NCBI GenBank assembly: GCA_000469685.2
Contig: LS997565.1
Span: 4,552,005 to 4,616,004, forward strand
From: Haemonchus contortus
Lineage: Eukaryota > Nematoda > Chromadorea > Rhabditida > Trichostrongylidae
Direction of reading: 5' to 3'
Length of the DNA stretch: 64,000 nucleotides
Below the pieces are notes generated by a model, which saw nothing but the letters and a program-made list of their open reading frames with translations, ran no database searches and was not told the DNA's origin. Positions within the stretch are counted from its first letter, which is position 1; each line of letters starts with the position of its first letter. Of the stretch, positions 21,006 through 32,600 are shown one piece after another. A program made the position numbers and the translations under genes.

Positions 21006-21529
21006 CATCACTAGGTTCTCTTCTCACATTTCCTATTGCTACTTTTTTGCTTGGGATTGGACTATTTTATGCTTGGTAGAGAGATTATTAAATATATTTC
21101 ATATTTTACTGAACCGATGCATATTCCTACTCATCACACTTCTCCCCATGTGTCCGATTCTCCGCTGAGCTTCTACTCGACCTTACTGATAGGAATTGAA
21201 ACAGATAGGAAACAGACGTTAGGACAGATGCTTCTGGGATGGCTTCGGTGATTCGCTCATCGCAGGAAATCATGCCCACAATGATATTCGGTATAAAACA
21301 GAAGTGCGGTTGGGAAATTGTACAGCTGATGGAAGGTTATTCATTTTCGTATTACGTTTTCCTCATAATTCTGAAGGAGTGACCGCACTCCCGACTCGTT
21401 CCTGAACCACAACCTTTGCTTCTGATGTACCGGCTGGTGAGGAAGAAAGAATTTGGGTATCATTTATTGGAAGAGAAAATCATTACAACCATGAAAATGC
21501 TGCTGTAATGAGTTTGGCTGTCCAGTATC

Positions 21530-22434
21530 TCATCCATAGTAGCCGTACGGTCCGTATACATATGGACGATATATGTATGGTCTGTATCTAAACGGACTGT
21601 ATCTGTATCCATACGGCCTATATCCACCAGTTTGATATCCACATGGTCCTAGTCTATAGTTATAGCGATATCCATATGGATAGCAAATGCAATAGCTTCC
21701 AAGGTTCGGATCCATTGGTGGAAGTTTATCCGTGGCCTCCTTGTTCTGAAAAGTGAATATTATTGAGCTTCCCAAAGGTTTCAAGCATAGTGATGAGGTA
21801 AAAGGTTTACATATACTTTTGCCCATAAACTTTTCCCTACTTCAATGGAACATGAGAATAATGGTCCGTATCTTAGTAGTTTCATCGTCCTTTTAAATTG
21901 TCAGAACCTGATTTTTCTCATCATTTCTTTAATTTTCGGAGTTTTCAGTAATGTTTCCTTCGAATTAATCAATCAGAACCCATTTTTCCAGTCCCTATAC
22001 CTTGCAAGGAATTCCGGCAGAAGCGCTTCTACATGGATGTGCATGGTGCGGGCAAAGCTATGGATATAAGCTACCGAGGAATGCGATTCGGTGAGTTCGA
22101 AATTGAATTTTTGTCTTTTCAAAAAGAGATAAGTATCGATCAATGGAATCTAAGACGTAACTTGATTGGGGAAGTTCAGTTATTTTGGTGGCAGTGGTTG
22201 TGGCCGAAACGACTATGTTATGCTATTCTCATCATAATCTTCTAGAGACCCAAGGACGCCGTTTCCGTTTGGTTGCATCTTTGAAAAATGAAGAAAAATT
22301 GCATGGAAACCGTCGAGACGTACAATTTCCATTGTCGTATTTGTAGTCGATGCAGTCACAGGGATGGTTGTCGTATTTGTGGACGACGCTGTCGCTGAGA
22401 CGACAAAAGCCAACAGAAGACAGAGTAGGTACAT
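21530..22434 (-). CDS. Gly/Tyr/Arg-rich small secreted protein, copy F
   Basis: Exons 22434-22324 (37 residues, signal MYLLCLLLAFVVSATA then a Thr/Asn-rich linker with two NTT glycosylation sequons, donor GTACGT) and 21745-21530 (71 residues, acceptor TTTTCAG), phase 0, 108 residues, the longest member. Exon 2 begins NKEATDKLPPMDPNLGSYC and continues as Tyr-Gly-Arg-Pro repeats (units such as YRPYIYRPYVYGPYGYYG). The Arg-rich tail makes this copy strongly cationic, unlike the neutral tails of C-E, which would suit an antimicrobial or nucleic-acid/polysaccharide-binding role; this is inference. A minus-strand AATAAA lies near 21470. Confidence 0.75.
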
Positions 22435-23539
22435 CTGAAAGGCTTGGGACGTCCAAGTTTTCATGAAATTCATTCCCAAAAGGAAAACCATCGCTTCCTG
22501 TGGGCATCAAGGATCGAAAATTGTATCAACTGGCAGAGCTGGAATCGATAGCTATTTATTTTTTAACTCGGAGGAGAAATGGATAGTAAGCTGAATGATG
22601 TGATCATGACCACCATGCAATGGCTTAAATACTAATAAGAATTGTGTGGGCATATTATGCATGTTCTCAGCTGCGAAAAATGTATCCGAACAAAGGCTTC
22701 AAGCGACCATTTGTCTTGTTTTTTAAGAAAAGTAAGTGTTTTATTGGTAGGAATGGATCCAAAATTGGATTGGTGGTCAACAAACCAAAAATCATAGCTA
22801 TTACCATATGATCAGTGTGGACTTGGAAAGTTTGTCCAGCCTGCCCTCTATATTGCCATCGCCTGGATTGCCAGGTTTTTATCGCCCATCGTTTTTCCAT
22901 GTGCCGTTGCCGTACTGAGCGAAATCAGTAACTTGCGAGATCACCGTGATGTCGTCAGACTCGTTAAGGGCATGTACCGCTCGCTCAGACTTAATCTTGA
23001 GCTCACATCAGCAAATGTCAAGTTCGATCCTTCGTACAAATTTCTCGCTTGCCATGTACGGGGATTTGTGTCGTGTCCTAACGACTCACTTCTTGGAATA
23101 TCGAATCAATGGCGCTGTCAACGAGACCATCAGAAACATTCGGGACACTCTGGACAGGGCAGTTTGTTGTGGTCTCTCTATCGTGTCACAGAAGTTTTCG
23201 GCGGTCCCAGTCCCCTCTCAAGTTGAGAACGCAGGAATTACAAGCATGATTTCAGCTGGGTTGTCGTAGCAGAAATTAAACTAACGATCGTATGAGGTGG
23301 AAGGTAGGTGTTCAAGAAGTCAGCTCATCAGAGACTAGTTCATGCCTGCAGGTTCTGTAAGAGTTCTGGTCGGTGTGTTGAAACCTTACTGGGCGACCGG
23401 AATCATTGTAAAAATTAACATTTTTGTTGTGAGTTTTGTGTTTCTGTTGTACCTACTATGGTGACTGTGTTCTAATAGGTATTTTAATAGGTTGTAAGAG
23501 CGTGAACACCCGCTTCTACTCTCATGTGAAGACAGAGGA
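22435..23539. other. Intergenic upstream of copy F
   Basis: Overlapping plus-strand frames at 22933-23269 include a reading with YGDLCRVLTTHFLEYRING, which looks protein-like but has no recognised family. It may belong to the duplicated fragment that follows. Confidence 0.25.
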
Positions 23540-24115
23540 AGCTATGTCCGTTGAACTTCCTATCGATGACTGGCGATAGGACGATATCGACAGGCCGGAT
23601 TGGCTCTGTCGACAGATTTGACATTTGTTTCAGTGCCATCCGTTGCTGATTGTTTTCACCGTACTTTCCGGATGTGACATCAAAGAACAACTCAGAGGAC
23701 AGTCCATCAGGCTTTGATCGATGAAATCGCCATTTTGTCGGGAACCTTTCATATCGGGAGTATCTGTGCGACTGCATATTTCTCAACCCGGATAAGCTAA
23801 GAGAATGTTGTACTTTTGTGATCTCAAGGATAAACCAGGTTGGAAGAAATTCGCTTGCACAAGTACTCCCGAGATGAAGTACTGGGGGTATGCGAACGAG
23901 AAGTGGCCGTATCGATCAAAATGACAATTCCGATCGACTGATCCATGAATTTTGTTTGGTGAGACCTGGAAAGTTCGCTGAGATTGGTAAGCAAAGATCA
24001 CGGCTGAACGCCCGCAAAACTATCGACATAGCCAAATCCAGACTCCTACCCTTCTATCGCCAATGGTTGATACGGCAACTTGGACAAACTTGGTTCTCCA
24101 TTGTCTATGGATGAG
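23540..24115 (+). repeat. Diverged repeat unit 2 (paired with 16.8-17.36 kb)
   Basis: Collinear blocks are shared with 16790-17360. The last part is open (frame 23890-24114, ending FYRQWLIRQLGQTWFSIVYG). The encoded protein is unidentified. Confidence 0.4.
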
Positions 24116-24784
24116 AATAGGTCTGTGTTTCTGCTACTACAACTCCTTATGTTATTTATCGTCATGCGTTTACCATGCTAGATGCAGCAGTCACCCCGAA
24201 ATGTTCCACGTGCATTAGTATTAGTTCTGACTCGCTTGTGAACTCCCGATGAGGACTTTTACAGCCTCTAAATTCAAAGATGAGAACTCGTACAAGAAGT
24301 CGAGCGATCAGATTATCAGTGCCATGATCAGAACAATCCAGAAACCTTCGCTCCTAATTGGAAAGTCCTGTATTCTGAATGATGTTTGACTGCTTTAATG
24401 ATTAACGAAGATAGCATCAGTACACGACGATTCGCAATAAGTCAGCACCATTGAGGTAAGGTGCAGGTTAAATGAAGGCTGGCACTTGTTTCGAGCTTAG
24501 TGGCACTTGTTATGTGTAATAATAGAAAATTGTCAAAGGTGAAGAAATGAGTCGAAGATGGAAGAGCCTTTCGCCCCTCTTATTTTCTCTTTCTCCTTTC
24601 TCCTATGAACAATCTTTTAATCCTCCTTTATGCCTATTCCTTTTGTTGCTTTTTTTCATTCCAATATTTTCTAACCCTTGTTGTTTGCTTTTAATTCATA
24701 CGTTCATGGTAAGTGTTTGTTGTTCACTGGTACAGGAAGTCACCGCATATACCACACACATTCAAGAGTATCTGTAGTGATTGT

Positions 24785-24920
24785 GTTCCCTGTAGGTCCA
24801 TATCCATAGGGGTTCGATCCTCCGCCGTAGGCTCATAATCTTAGAACCTAGGATATCGTTCATATTCAGAGCGCTGGATTCAAGAGTGATGAGGTTTCTC
24901 AGTGGCATCGCTAATCTTAA
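24785..24920 (-). pseudogene. Possible decayed exon 2 of the Gly/Tyr-rich family
   Basis: On the minus strand a reading ISDATEKPHHS, then a stop, resembles the DKEATDKLPPMDP exon start. About 60 bases further, in another frame, comes YGGGSNPYGYGPTG. At least one stop and one frameshift separate them, and no signal exon was found upstream. The similarity is short, so this is a tentative relic call. Confidence 0.3.
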
Positions 24921-26878
24921 ACATTAATCGCATTGTTTTCATGTTGTTCACAATTTCAAACAAACAATAAGAAATACGGAGCATTAGAAGGTGAGCCTGG
25001 GTTTTTGGACGGGTAGGTTTTCCTTGGTATACTAATCATTTGGGAAAGCAGTCTTGCAGCTCTATTTACTCGGGAATTAGTCAATGGCTTTCAAATGACC
25101 AGTGTCTGCTTGAATTCTCAGGGAGGAATCACTTTCTTTTCATGGAGTTTCGCCACTTGTACAACGAGTGGACTCGAATAAGCGTTCTTCAGTGTCCACT
25201 GTTAGTTGGAAAAGAAGTACACAAAGCCTAGCCACAACTTACTTGCAGATGATTAGTTTTTCGTTGGGAACTATTGAAAAGCACTGGAAGCACCGGAGGT
25301 ACATACTTCTGCATGGGGTGGAACAGGAATCGATAAGATTTCTGGAAGGCTTATTATGGTTGTCATCGTTACACTGCGCAAGAAGTAAGGAACAAGAAAG
25401 GAATCGGAGATCGCGAAGATGAGAAATCCTTTTGATTGGCGGAATGGAGTCAAACATAGGAACCATAATGACACTAATAATAAAGGTTAGTAAAAAAAAT
25501 ACACACCCAAATCCGTTAGACTGCGTCCCAAATGGATTTATTATGGAGTTCCTTTCTAGGTCGAAAAGTATTCGAGAAGATTTTCTCCTTTGTAAAGATC
25601 TACTGAAGCTATCATTGAGGGCTGCCTTTTTGCGCTGTTGAGAATTAAAAGACGACGAGAAGATAATGGACATGCTTCTGAATTACACGCACCGTGAGTG
25701 ACCGCAGAAAATTCTCATAGTCAGCGTAGTGCGTCCAGGTTTTGGAGGTTGTATGGGACCTGGGTACCCACTGGAACTGGCGTGGTTTCGATCATAGCCT
25801 TGAAATTTCTAGTGTCACACCAATCCGTTGAAGAGCATACGCTTCTTCCCTTCACCACTTCTGAAATTTCTTTCTCACTATGAAAAGCCCACATGTTCAC
25901 ATCCATACAGCCGCCATCGGGAGACTTTTATGACCATGGCTCATTTTGATTCTAACCTTGGGTCGAAAATTAAATACTTCGATAGATTTTTTACATCGAT
26001 TTCATCTGGAGATCCATTATTTGACTGAAAAGCCGTGCGCCCTACGGTATATGGTTCGAGTCGGATATCCGGGCTTACTCGTAGATTTCTTTTTTTTTAT
26101 TTTTATTGAAAGATCGATTCGCGAAATGGTCTTAATGTTCTAGTCTGACATTATGCCACAGATGGGATAGAATGGAAATGCCGGCAGTTATGTAATTGCT
26201 GTTGGCGAGAACAAAATATGCTTCAACCGCTTCACTAATGGGCAATTATCATAGAAACCGAAGGCCCTCCTATTGGAAAATTGCCCATATTTCTCATCAC
26301 AAAGTGCTTTTCGCAGGAAATGGTTCTTCCAAGTGTACAGCCCCCGATGGTGGTAGAGCAGTCTGGGCTCTGACGACCTCGAGATCTTAGTCCACCGGGA
26401 AGGGCTCAACTACTAGTTAGTATGCTGTTGTTCTCCTTGACACATTCTATTCCCCTCAAGAACTACGGTCGAGTGGGGGCATTCCCAGTAGAAGCCGATT
26501 AGCGCTGAAAGCTTATCCCTTTATCCGATTAAGTTAATACCTTTATGATATTAGTAGCAGTAATACTATTCACTTTTTCATATGAACGCCCATGGGAGTG
26601 GGGGCTTTCTTTCATTGCGGTCTCTTGAATTGATGTATTTGAATCTACAGACCTCAGTCGAAGAATAGATTCCTCGAAATTCCAACTGCCATTCTTTAAC
26701 AGCTCTTTATTTTTGAATTTCCATAGCAGTGACGTGAGAATTTCACCCTTGATGAATGTTAGACGGTATAAAAGCCTCTCGGTAGCGGCATTTATCACTT
26801 CGCTTTCGAGCTCTCTCTTCATTTCATCTAACATCGAAGATTTTTAGATCTTAGCATTTGAAAATTTTAAATCCAGCT
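24921..26878. other. Intergenic, no supported gene
   Basis: Two minus-strand frames of 144 and 101 codons (25239-25673, 26529-26834) are open but have no recognisable domain. The second is Glu/Lys/Leu-rich and could be part of a helical protein. No splice-linked structure could be built. Confidence 0.25.
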
Positions 26879-26998
26879 TTTTTTCCAGCCGACAATAGAC
26901 CTTTCCCTGAATGGTGGCCAATCCTGGGATATTTTTTATCTTGAGAGGACGGATTGGCCGTCACTATGAAAAAGGTCTATTGAAGGTTGAAAAAAATA
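26879..26998. mobile_element. Foldback miniature element, ~120 bp
   Basis: TTTTTTCCAGCC, CAATAGACCTTT and TGGCCAATC on the left reappear inverted as GATTGGCC, AAAGGTCTATTG and GGTTGAAAAAA on the right. It lies about 100 bases upstream of copy G. Confidence 0.6.
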
Positions 26999-27113
26999 GT
27001 TTTTTCTAAGAATTCCATGACTTCAAGGAATTCACCTGTTCTTATGCCAAAGCTAAACGTTTGCGGATCATCTACCTACTGACTATTTCGTGAGTGACAG
27101 TTTGCTTTTTCAG

Positions 27114-27899
27114 ATGTATGTCCTTTATCTTCTGTCCGCTCTCTGTGTATTGATCGCAGCAACTCCAATAATGGTAAAGACCTTTATAACTTACTTATCA
27201 GTCGAAGGTACTGGGAATGTTATTGACACCTAGAAGTTGTCAGGAGGTTTCTCGGAAAATCAAACCTAGGGATGCAGAAAGTGATGGTTGACAGTTCCTC
27301 AATAGCGCAGAGAAGCTCTTCGAGTGGTCTTTCATCTACACAATTGATTGCCATTCTCGGTTACCCGTGTGAACCATCGACAACGCTCGGGGTGGCCTCT
27401 GTTCTTGCCTAGCTCTGGGAGCACAGAGTATTCTCCCCTGTTCTCAAAAGCTTTCAAAGGGGATTATAACCAACAAGGATCTTATTAATCTAAGGAGCGA
27501 TAGAGGGTAAAGTCCGCAAACGATGCCGCCTATTGGAACTGAAAGCATGAAGGTGCTTCGATTCGGGCAATGTTTATGTATCCTGCATTCAGAAGTCTGG
27601 ATGAAATGGACCTTTCTGTCCAGTTTCTCTGATTTTCCATGGTATCCAGAAATTCAAGTTTATTTGTATCTCATTTTCTTGTGGTTTTACTGAAATTCAT
27701 AGTCATATTTGAAAAGATTTGCTGCCATGTTCAGGATAAAGGTCCTACTGACAAACTCATCGGTTCGGATCCAACACTCGGAAGTGCATCGTATGGTCCT
27801 TTCGCCTACAAATTTATATATGGAAACGGACCGTATTTTGGACACAGAATTAATGGATACGGGCCATTTGGATATAGATCGTATGGATATGGACAATAA
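27114..27899 (+). CDS. Gly/Tyr-rich small secreted protein, copy G
   Basis: The only plus-strand member. Exons 27114-27173 (20 residues, MYVLYLLSALCVLIAATPIM, donor GTAAAG) and 27735-27899 (54 residues, acceptor GTTCAG), phase 0, 74 residues. Exon 2 opens DKGPTDKLIGSDPTLGSASYGPF, a diverged form of the KEATDKLPPMDP start. It lacks the Cys found in the other copies before the GGYYP block and ends in GYGPFGYRSYGYGQ. A candidate AATAAA lies near 27940. The ATG directly follows a run of T ending CAG, as in the minus-strand copies. Loss of the Cys means it cannot make the disulfide other members might form. Confidence 0.7.
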
Positions 27900-29618
27900 G
27901 ATAGTGAAGGTATAGATATGGACCATACGGCTACTACGAATAAAGTTGTTGCCTAACAACAGCGTCGAAGTTATTACAAATTATAATTTTGATAACTGCA
28001 GTGATTTCCCGTTGCTTGAAGTAATTCCGAAGCTCATTTTTAAAGAATTAGGTGAATAGGAGCTGACAAACGTACAGGTTTCAAAATGAAATTATCAGTA
28101 GCATCGCAGAACGTTCAGGAGCACGCCTAAGGGATTTTATTTGTTAGATCACAATTTAAGATGGAGGAACCACTGCAGCCTCCATCAGAGATGGAGGTCC
28201 ATCAGCAGCTGGGGATCCACCCAAGTAGAATCTTTTCTGATGATGTGCACTTGAAGTCGTTAAACAGATTAAACGAGCTCAAAGTTTTCACCATATAATG
28301 AAGATGGTCCCACTCACCTAACTCGCTGAGGGGACGGTGCTCATCAACGTGGGGCGCTTGTCCAGCATGTGGGTCTGACTTGTTCTCCACTGATTTGTGC
28401 CGTTACTGCAAAGAAACCCTTTCAGTAATTGCAGATTCTGGGAGTGGAGTAATCCTCGCCATTACTGAGTGTTTCTTCGCAGTGACGGCATATATCAGTG
28501 GAGAACTTTGAAGCTGGACATCTTACGAATCGTTTGTACTAGTAGGCATTGAAGCTAATCAATATTTGATTTGGGGTTTGCGTAAGACATTTTCACTCAT
28601 CTCATGTAGTGCTTCAGAGTGTATTTAGTCACGGTGTAATTGTAGAGATTGGTTTTCACCAATACACCTTGAAAACATTAGGAAGAAACTGTTCAGATCG
28701 GATCTGCTCAGAAGAAGCCTAATTTCTCTTGTGGAAAAGCAGAACCTTCCATCTCTGTAAAATTTGCTCGTCTCATGGAAAATTAAAATGTTGTAGTGAA
28801 CAGATTCTGTGATAAATCTCAAAGAGACTGTATCATCCCCTTTCTCTGCGGATTGTAGGAAAGCTCGAGAGGGATCGTATGTCCGTTGGATGCCGATTCC
28901 CTAAAGATCCACTCCTCGCCACTCTTCAGTCATCTAGGGAAGGACCGATCTTCTAGCGCAGGTGTAAAGAAGACAATCACGATTCCGCTGGGGCTACTTC
29001 ACATAGAGCAAGAAGTGGTTGCAGTCTTCATCGACCACCAGTCACTTTTTAGAATCGTCCGCTTGTTTTTCTACAGTCGAACCTACACTTCCATCCAGCA
29101 AGTCCTTCATTTGAAAGTTATTTGTGACCGACTTACGTCAATACTCTTGTTTATCTTGACTTACTTCGGGGCGTGATTTCTCAGACTAAAAAATGACTGA
29201 AATTTCGGTGATACTTCTTTGCTTCTACACTTCTTTTATGCTAGGAAATGGTTTTGCGGCGCTGCGACCGCATAAGTAGCCGTTTTCGCTAAGTTGGTCT
29301 TTCCGTTTCCGGGCTCATATTTTCTCAATAGTCCTGACGAAAAAATTTTCATACATACATCACATCACATCGAAATGACATTGTTACCGGAAAACGGCCC
29401 CAGACAACTCAAAGTAGCTGGGTTCTTATTATTTTCCTCATTATTTTCCAAACTAATGGTCTAGCTAATCGGCGTTTTCTGGGCTCGTTTTAATTGCTCT
29501 ATCATTTCCCACATCAAGCCACGTGTGAGCGAGCTTTTTCGATGTTGACTTACTGTAAAATCCATCATTCGGAAAATCATACTCCCACAGACTGGCGAAC
29601 AAAATTGAATGACGTTTA
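27900..29618. other. Intergenic, copy G to ion channel
   Basis: No gene is supported. It contains the miniature element at 28382-28506. Frames at 28625-28822 and 28886-29176 show no family motif. Confidence 0.35.
28382..28506. mobile_element. Miniature inverted-repeat element, 125 bp
   Basis: Arms of about 45 bases start GTTCTCCACTGATTTGTGCC and end with the inverted TATCAGTGGAGAAC. A related single terminus, ACGGCACAAATCAGTGGAGA, occurs at about 30800-30820 inside the ion-channel gene, so the family has at least two members here. Confidence 0.65.
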
Positions 29619-32600
29619 TTAAATTACAAGTATGAGAAAATTAATGAGATTTGCAAGCTCTAACAGTACGAACGCAACGAAGTTCAGCGTCATGTACGGC
29701 CTTTCCTGTTTCTTTTTCCTGAAAGAGAGGACGTTCTAGAAATTGCTTTCTTCAAAATTGGAGTCTACCCATGTTAGACTCTGGTTCATAGCTGAGGGTT
29801 TCAGTCACGGGACATCGCCCGGCAGAACTCACTTCATCTCTCCTTTGCAGTCGTCTGCCACGCCTATACGCGAGAATATCCTTCTCGTTACGTGCGGCAA
29901 TGTAAGGACGATGATCAATGCTGCTACCATAATGCTCAAATTCACTACGACGTACATACCTGAAGAAGGAAGCCTACAGTAGACAGAGTACGGTAGCTCA
30001 AGAGATTTCAGTCTTCATGGCATTCAAATCGTTCAGGGAGATTGTTGACATAAAAGTGAACTTCGCGCAGGCGTTGCTGAGGCATAAACGTGATGTAATT
30101 CATTTGACGAGAAGTTGAACAATCCCTTTCTCCAAGAAGAGAGAGAGCTGCTGTGACTCCAAAAAATCGGTAACATCGGATACGAAGCCATCGTCTCAAG
30201 GGTACAGCATCGTTTAATGTCGGATTGCGATATCGCCAGAAACTGGAGACGGACATGGTTATGAGGAAAATCCCACTCCTCCGTTTTTTGCACTGATGTG
30301 GAGTTATAGGTGGCTCTTCTGCTTCTAAGTAGAAGCTGGATGTTGCTCTTTTGCAACTTTGTTTCGTTTACAAGTTCTGAATATCTTCTGACGATAATTT
30401 TGCATCTCTCTCAAGGTTCTGGATGGGATTCTGGTCTCACCATGAATCATCAAATGTTGTAGGAACTACTCACATCTGAATGGAGCGGGGTCAAACGATT
30501 GGATTGGAAGTAGCAGACAGTAAGGAAAAATGTGCATGACACCTCTAGGAGAACTCACATTTCTGATTCATATTGTATGTAGGAAGCTGCGAGATCCACT
30601 CGGTAGAAGTTCTCCGAGTACGCTTCGTGCTTCTCATGAGGTGTTCTATAGTGTCGCTAGGATGAGCACACGACTTTCACTCCAATTCGCTGAGAAGACG
30701 GTTGTCGTCGACGTAGGATGCGTGCAAATATCAGTGTCGTTATCCAATTCAGAATCCCAGTTCCGTTGCCATTAACCGAAGGTGCTTCTCGACAATAACG
30801 GCACAAATCAGTGGAGAATCTAGTTATCCGCCCGGGCGGTTCTGCATTTGATGATGAATTAAGGACACCATTAATTGCGAGCCATTTTTGGATGGTTTGA
30901 TCTGGTCACCTTTTTTTTCTAAAGTTTGAAGCGGGTCGTAGAAAAGTCTAATCAGAGAAGTCTAACTGTTAATCCGTTAGCTAGTGTAAGTTGAAGTACT
31001 TACCGATTTTAGGCAACTGTTCGGTCTTCGGTAACGTGGTGGCCAATATTCCAAGCACAAATGTCAGTGACATTATGTTCGTCAAAGCCATCCCGAGCTA
31101 AACATATTAGTAATTACCTACGCCTTCACTTATTTTGCGCTGCCACATGTCACACAGCGATGTGCAGGTGGGATGACGGTTGAAAGTCAATTTCCCGCCA
31201 ATTTAGGATCATTTCCCTACAGTATCTTATACCATACCATGTGTATTGAAAGAATTTGAGCTTTTCGGAGTGTGAATGGTTTTCTATTAAAGAAGAGATC
31301 CTTGGTGCAGGGTCTCTACCTTTTGGGTAACTGCGATACAAAGTAAATGGCAGTGAGAAGAAACAACGCCCTGTTGATTTGTTCGTCCGAAAATGGAATG
31401 AGGAGAGGGGTGCTGTGACTGCTGAAGACTGATTTACAGATGCTGTTCCCACTTCTTCCTTTCCCCTATGCTCAATCCTTACTGACCCAAACGTCCCTCT
31501 CCTTTTTTCCTTTTGACAGCGATCTCATCCTTTCGAAAATTAAATATTAATGTCATAATCTATGCTTACCTTTCCCATGCTATCGGCAGCTTTCAGAAAC
31601 ACTCCCAAAATTGAGAGTACATTAATGACGAATGATGGAGCAATGATCATTGAGAGATAGAATGATGGGTTTCGCTTCATGGAGAAGATATAGCTGCTCT
31701 GTAATGAGGTATTAAATAATCACCTGAGTAAATTTCTGCAACTTTTCGATTCTAAAGTGACGCTAGTATTTCCTTACAACTTCATAGTCCGTAGCAATAT
31801 CGCCCGTGGCGAAGAGTTGTGAATCCAACGAGATGTTCATCACTTTCCATTCTCCGTTACCCTCAAATACATATATTTATTTTTACGTCATCTCAACTAA
31901 ATATTCATTCACTAACATTAAACTAAGCAAATGTTCATATGTATTTAAAACTGGAACCAGTGAGTCCAATGCGGTCATTAGGTCTGGACCGAGTTTCGTT
32001 TGGAAACCGTAATCGTTAGGTGAAAATGATTGCGGCATCAGTTTTACAGCGCATTGCTGCTCGTCGAAAGGGAAGTCTTGTACCTAAACAGTTTATTTGA
32101 TAAATGTATCGGGGAATCTCAGTCTTTCCTACCTGGAACGTGCATAACGTTGAAGTGAATGTCGGAACAAAAGCCATAAGTTCGCCGGTGTTGTTTATCT
32201 AAATTGAAGATCTATAAATATTTGATATGAATATCTAGATAAATAAATATAAATAGATGCCTTGTTCATCTAATCGACTTGAAAACCTTTGACTTGCATT
32301 ATTTACGAATTCATTAACGGCTTAAACATACCCATACGTGCTTTTGGTAGTCTTCACGAAAGTCTTGTGATGAGTGTCTGAAGAATATAGGATTTTCTTA
32401 TTATTTCTCGGAATTAACTTCTCGGACAAAATTGATTAGACAATCTGAGTATGTCCGATTTTCCTCAAGTTAATATGCCAACTTGAAAGTTGCATAGTTT
32501 TAGGTTAAGTTCGGTTTACTCTTGCCATGCTCATTCCTATCGTCTACTACGAATCTATTGGGTTGTCCGGAAAGTTTTCGCTAATTTTTGAGTCATCTTT

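Noticed and set aside
20663..21168. Overlapping plus-strand frames of 138 and 149 codons
   Set aside because: They run across the interspersed repeat shared with 52.3 kb in different frames, so the openness is a repeat property.
25239..25673. 144-codon minus-strand frame as a gene
   Set aside because: No recognisable domain and no paired exons.
30530..30775. Plus-strand 81-codon frame
   Set aside because: Lies in an intron of the minus-strand ion channel and has no motif.
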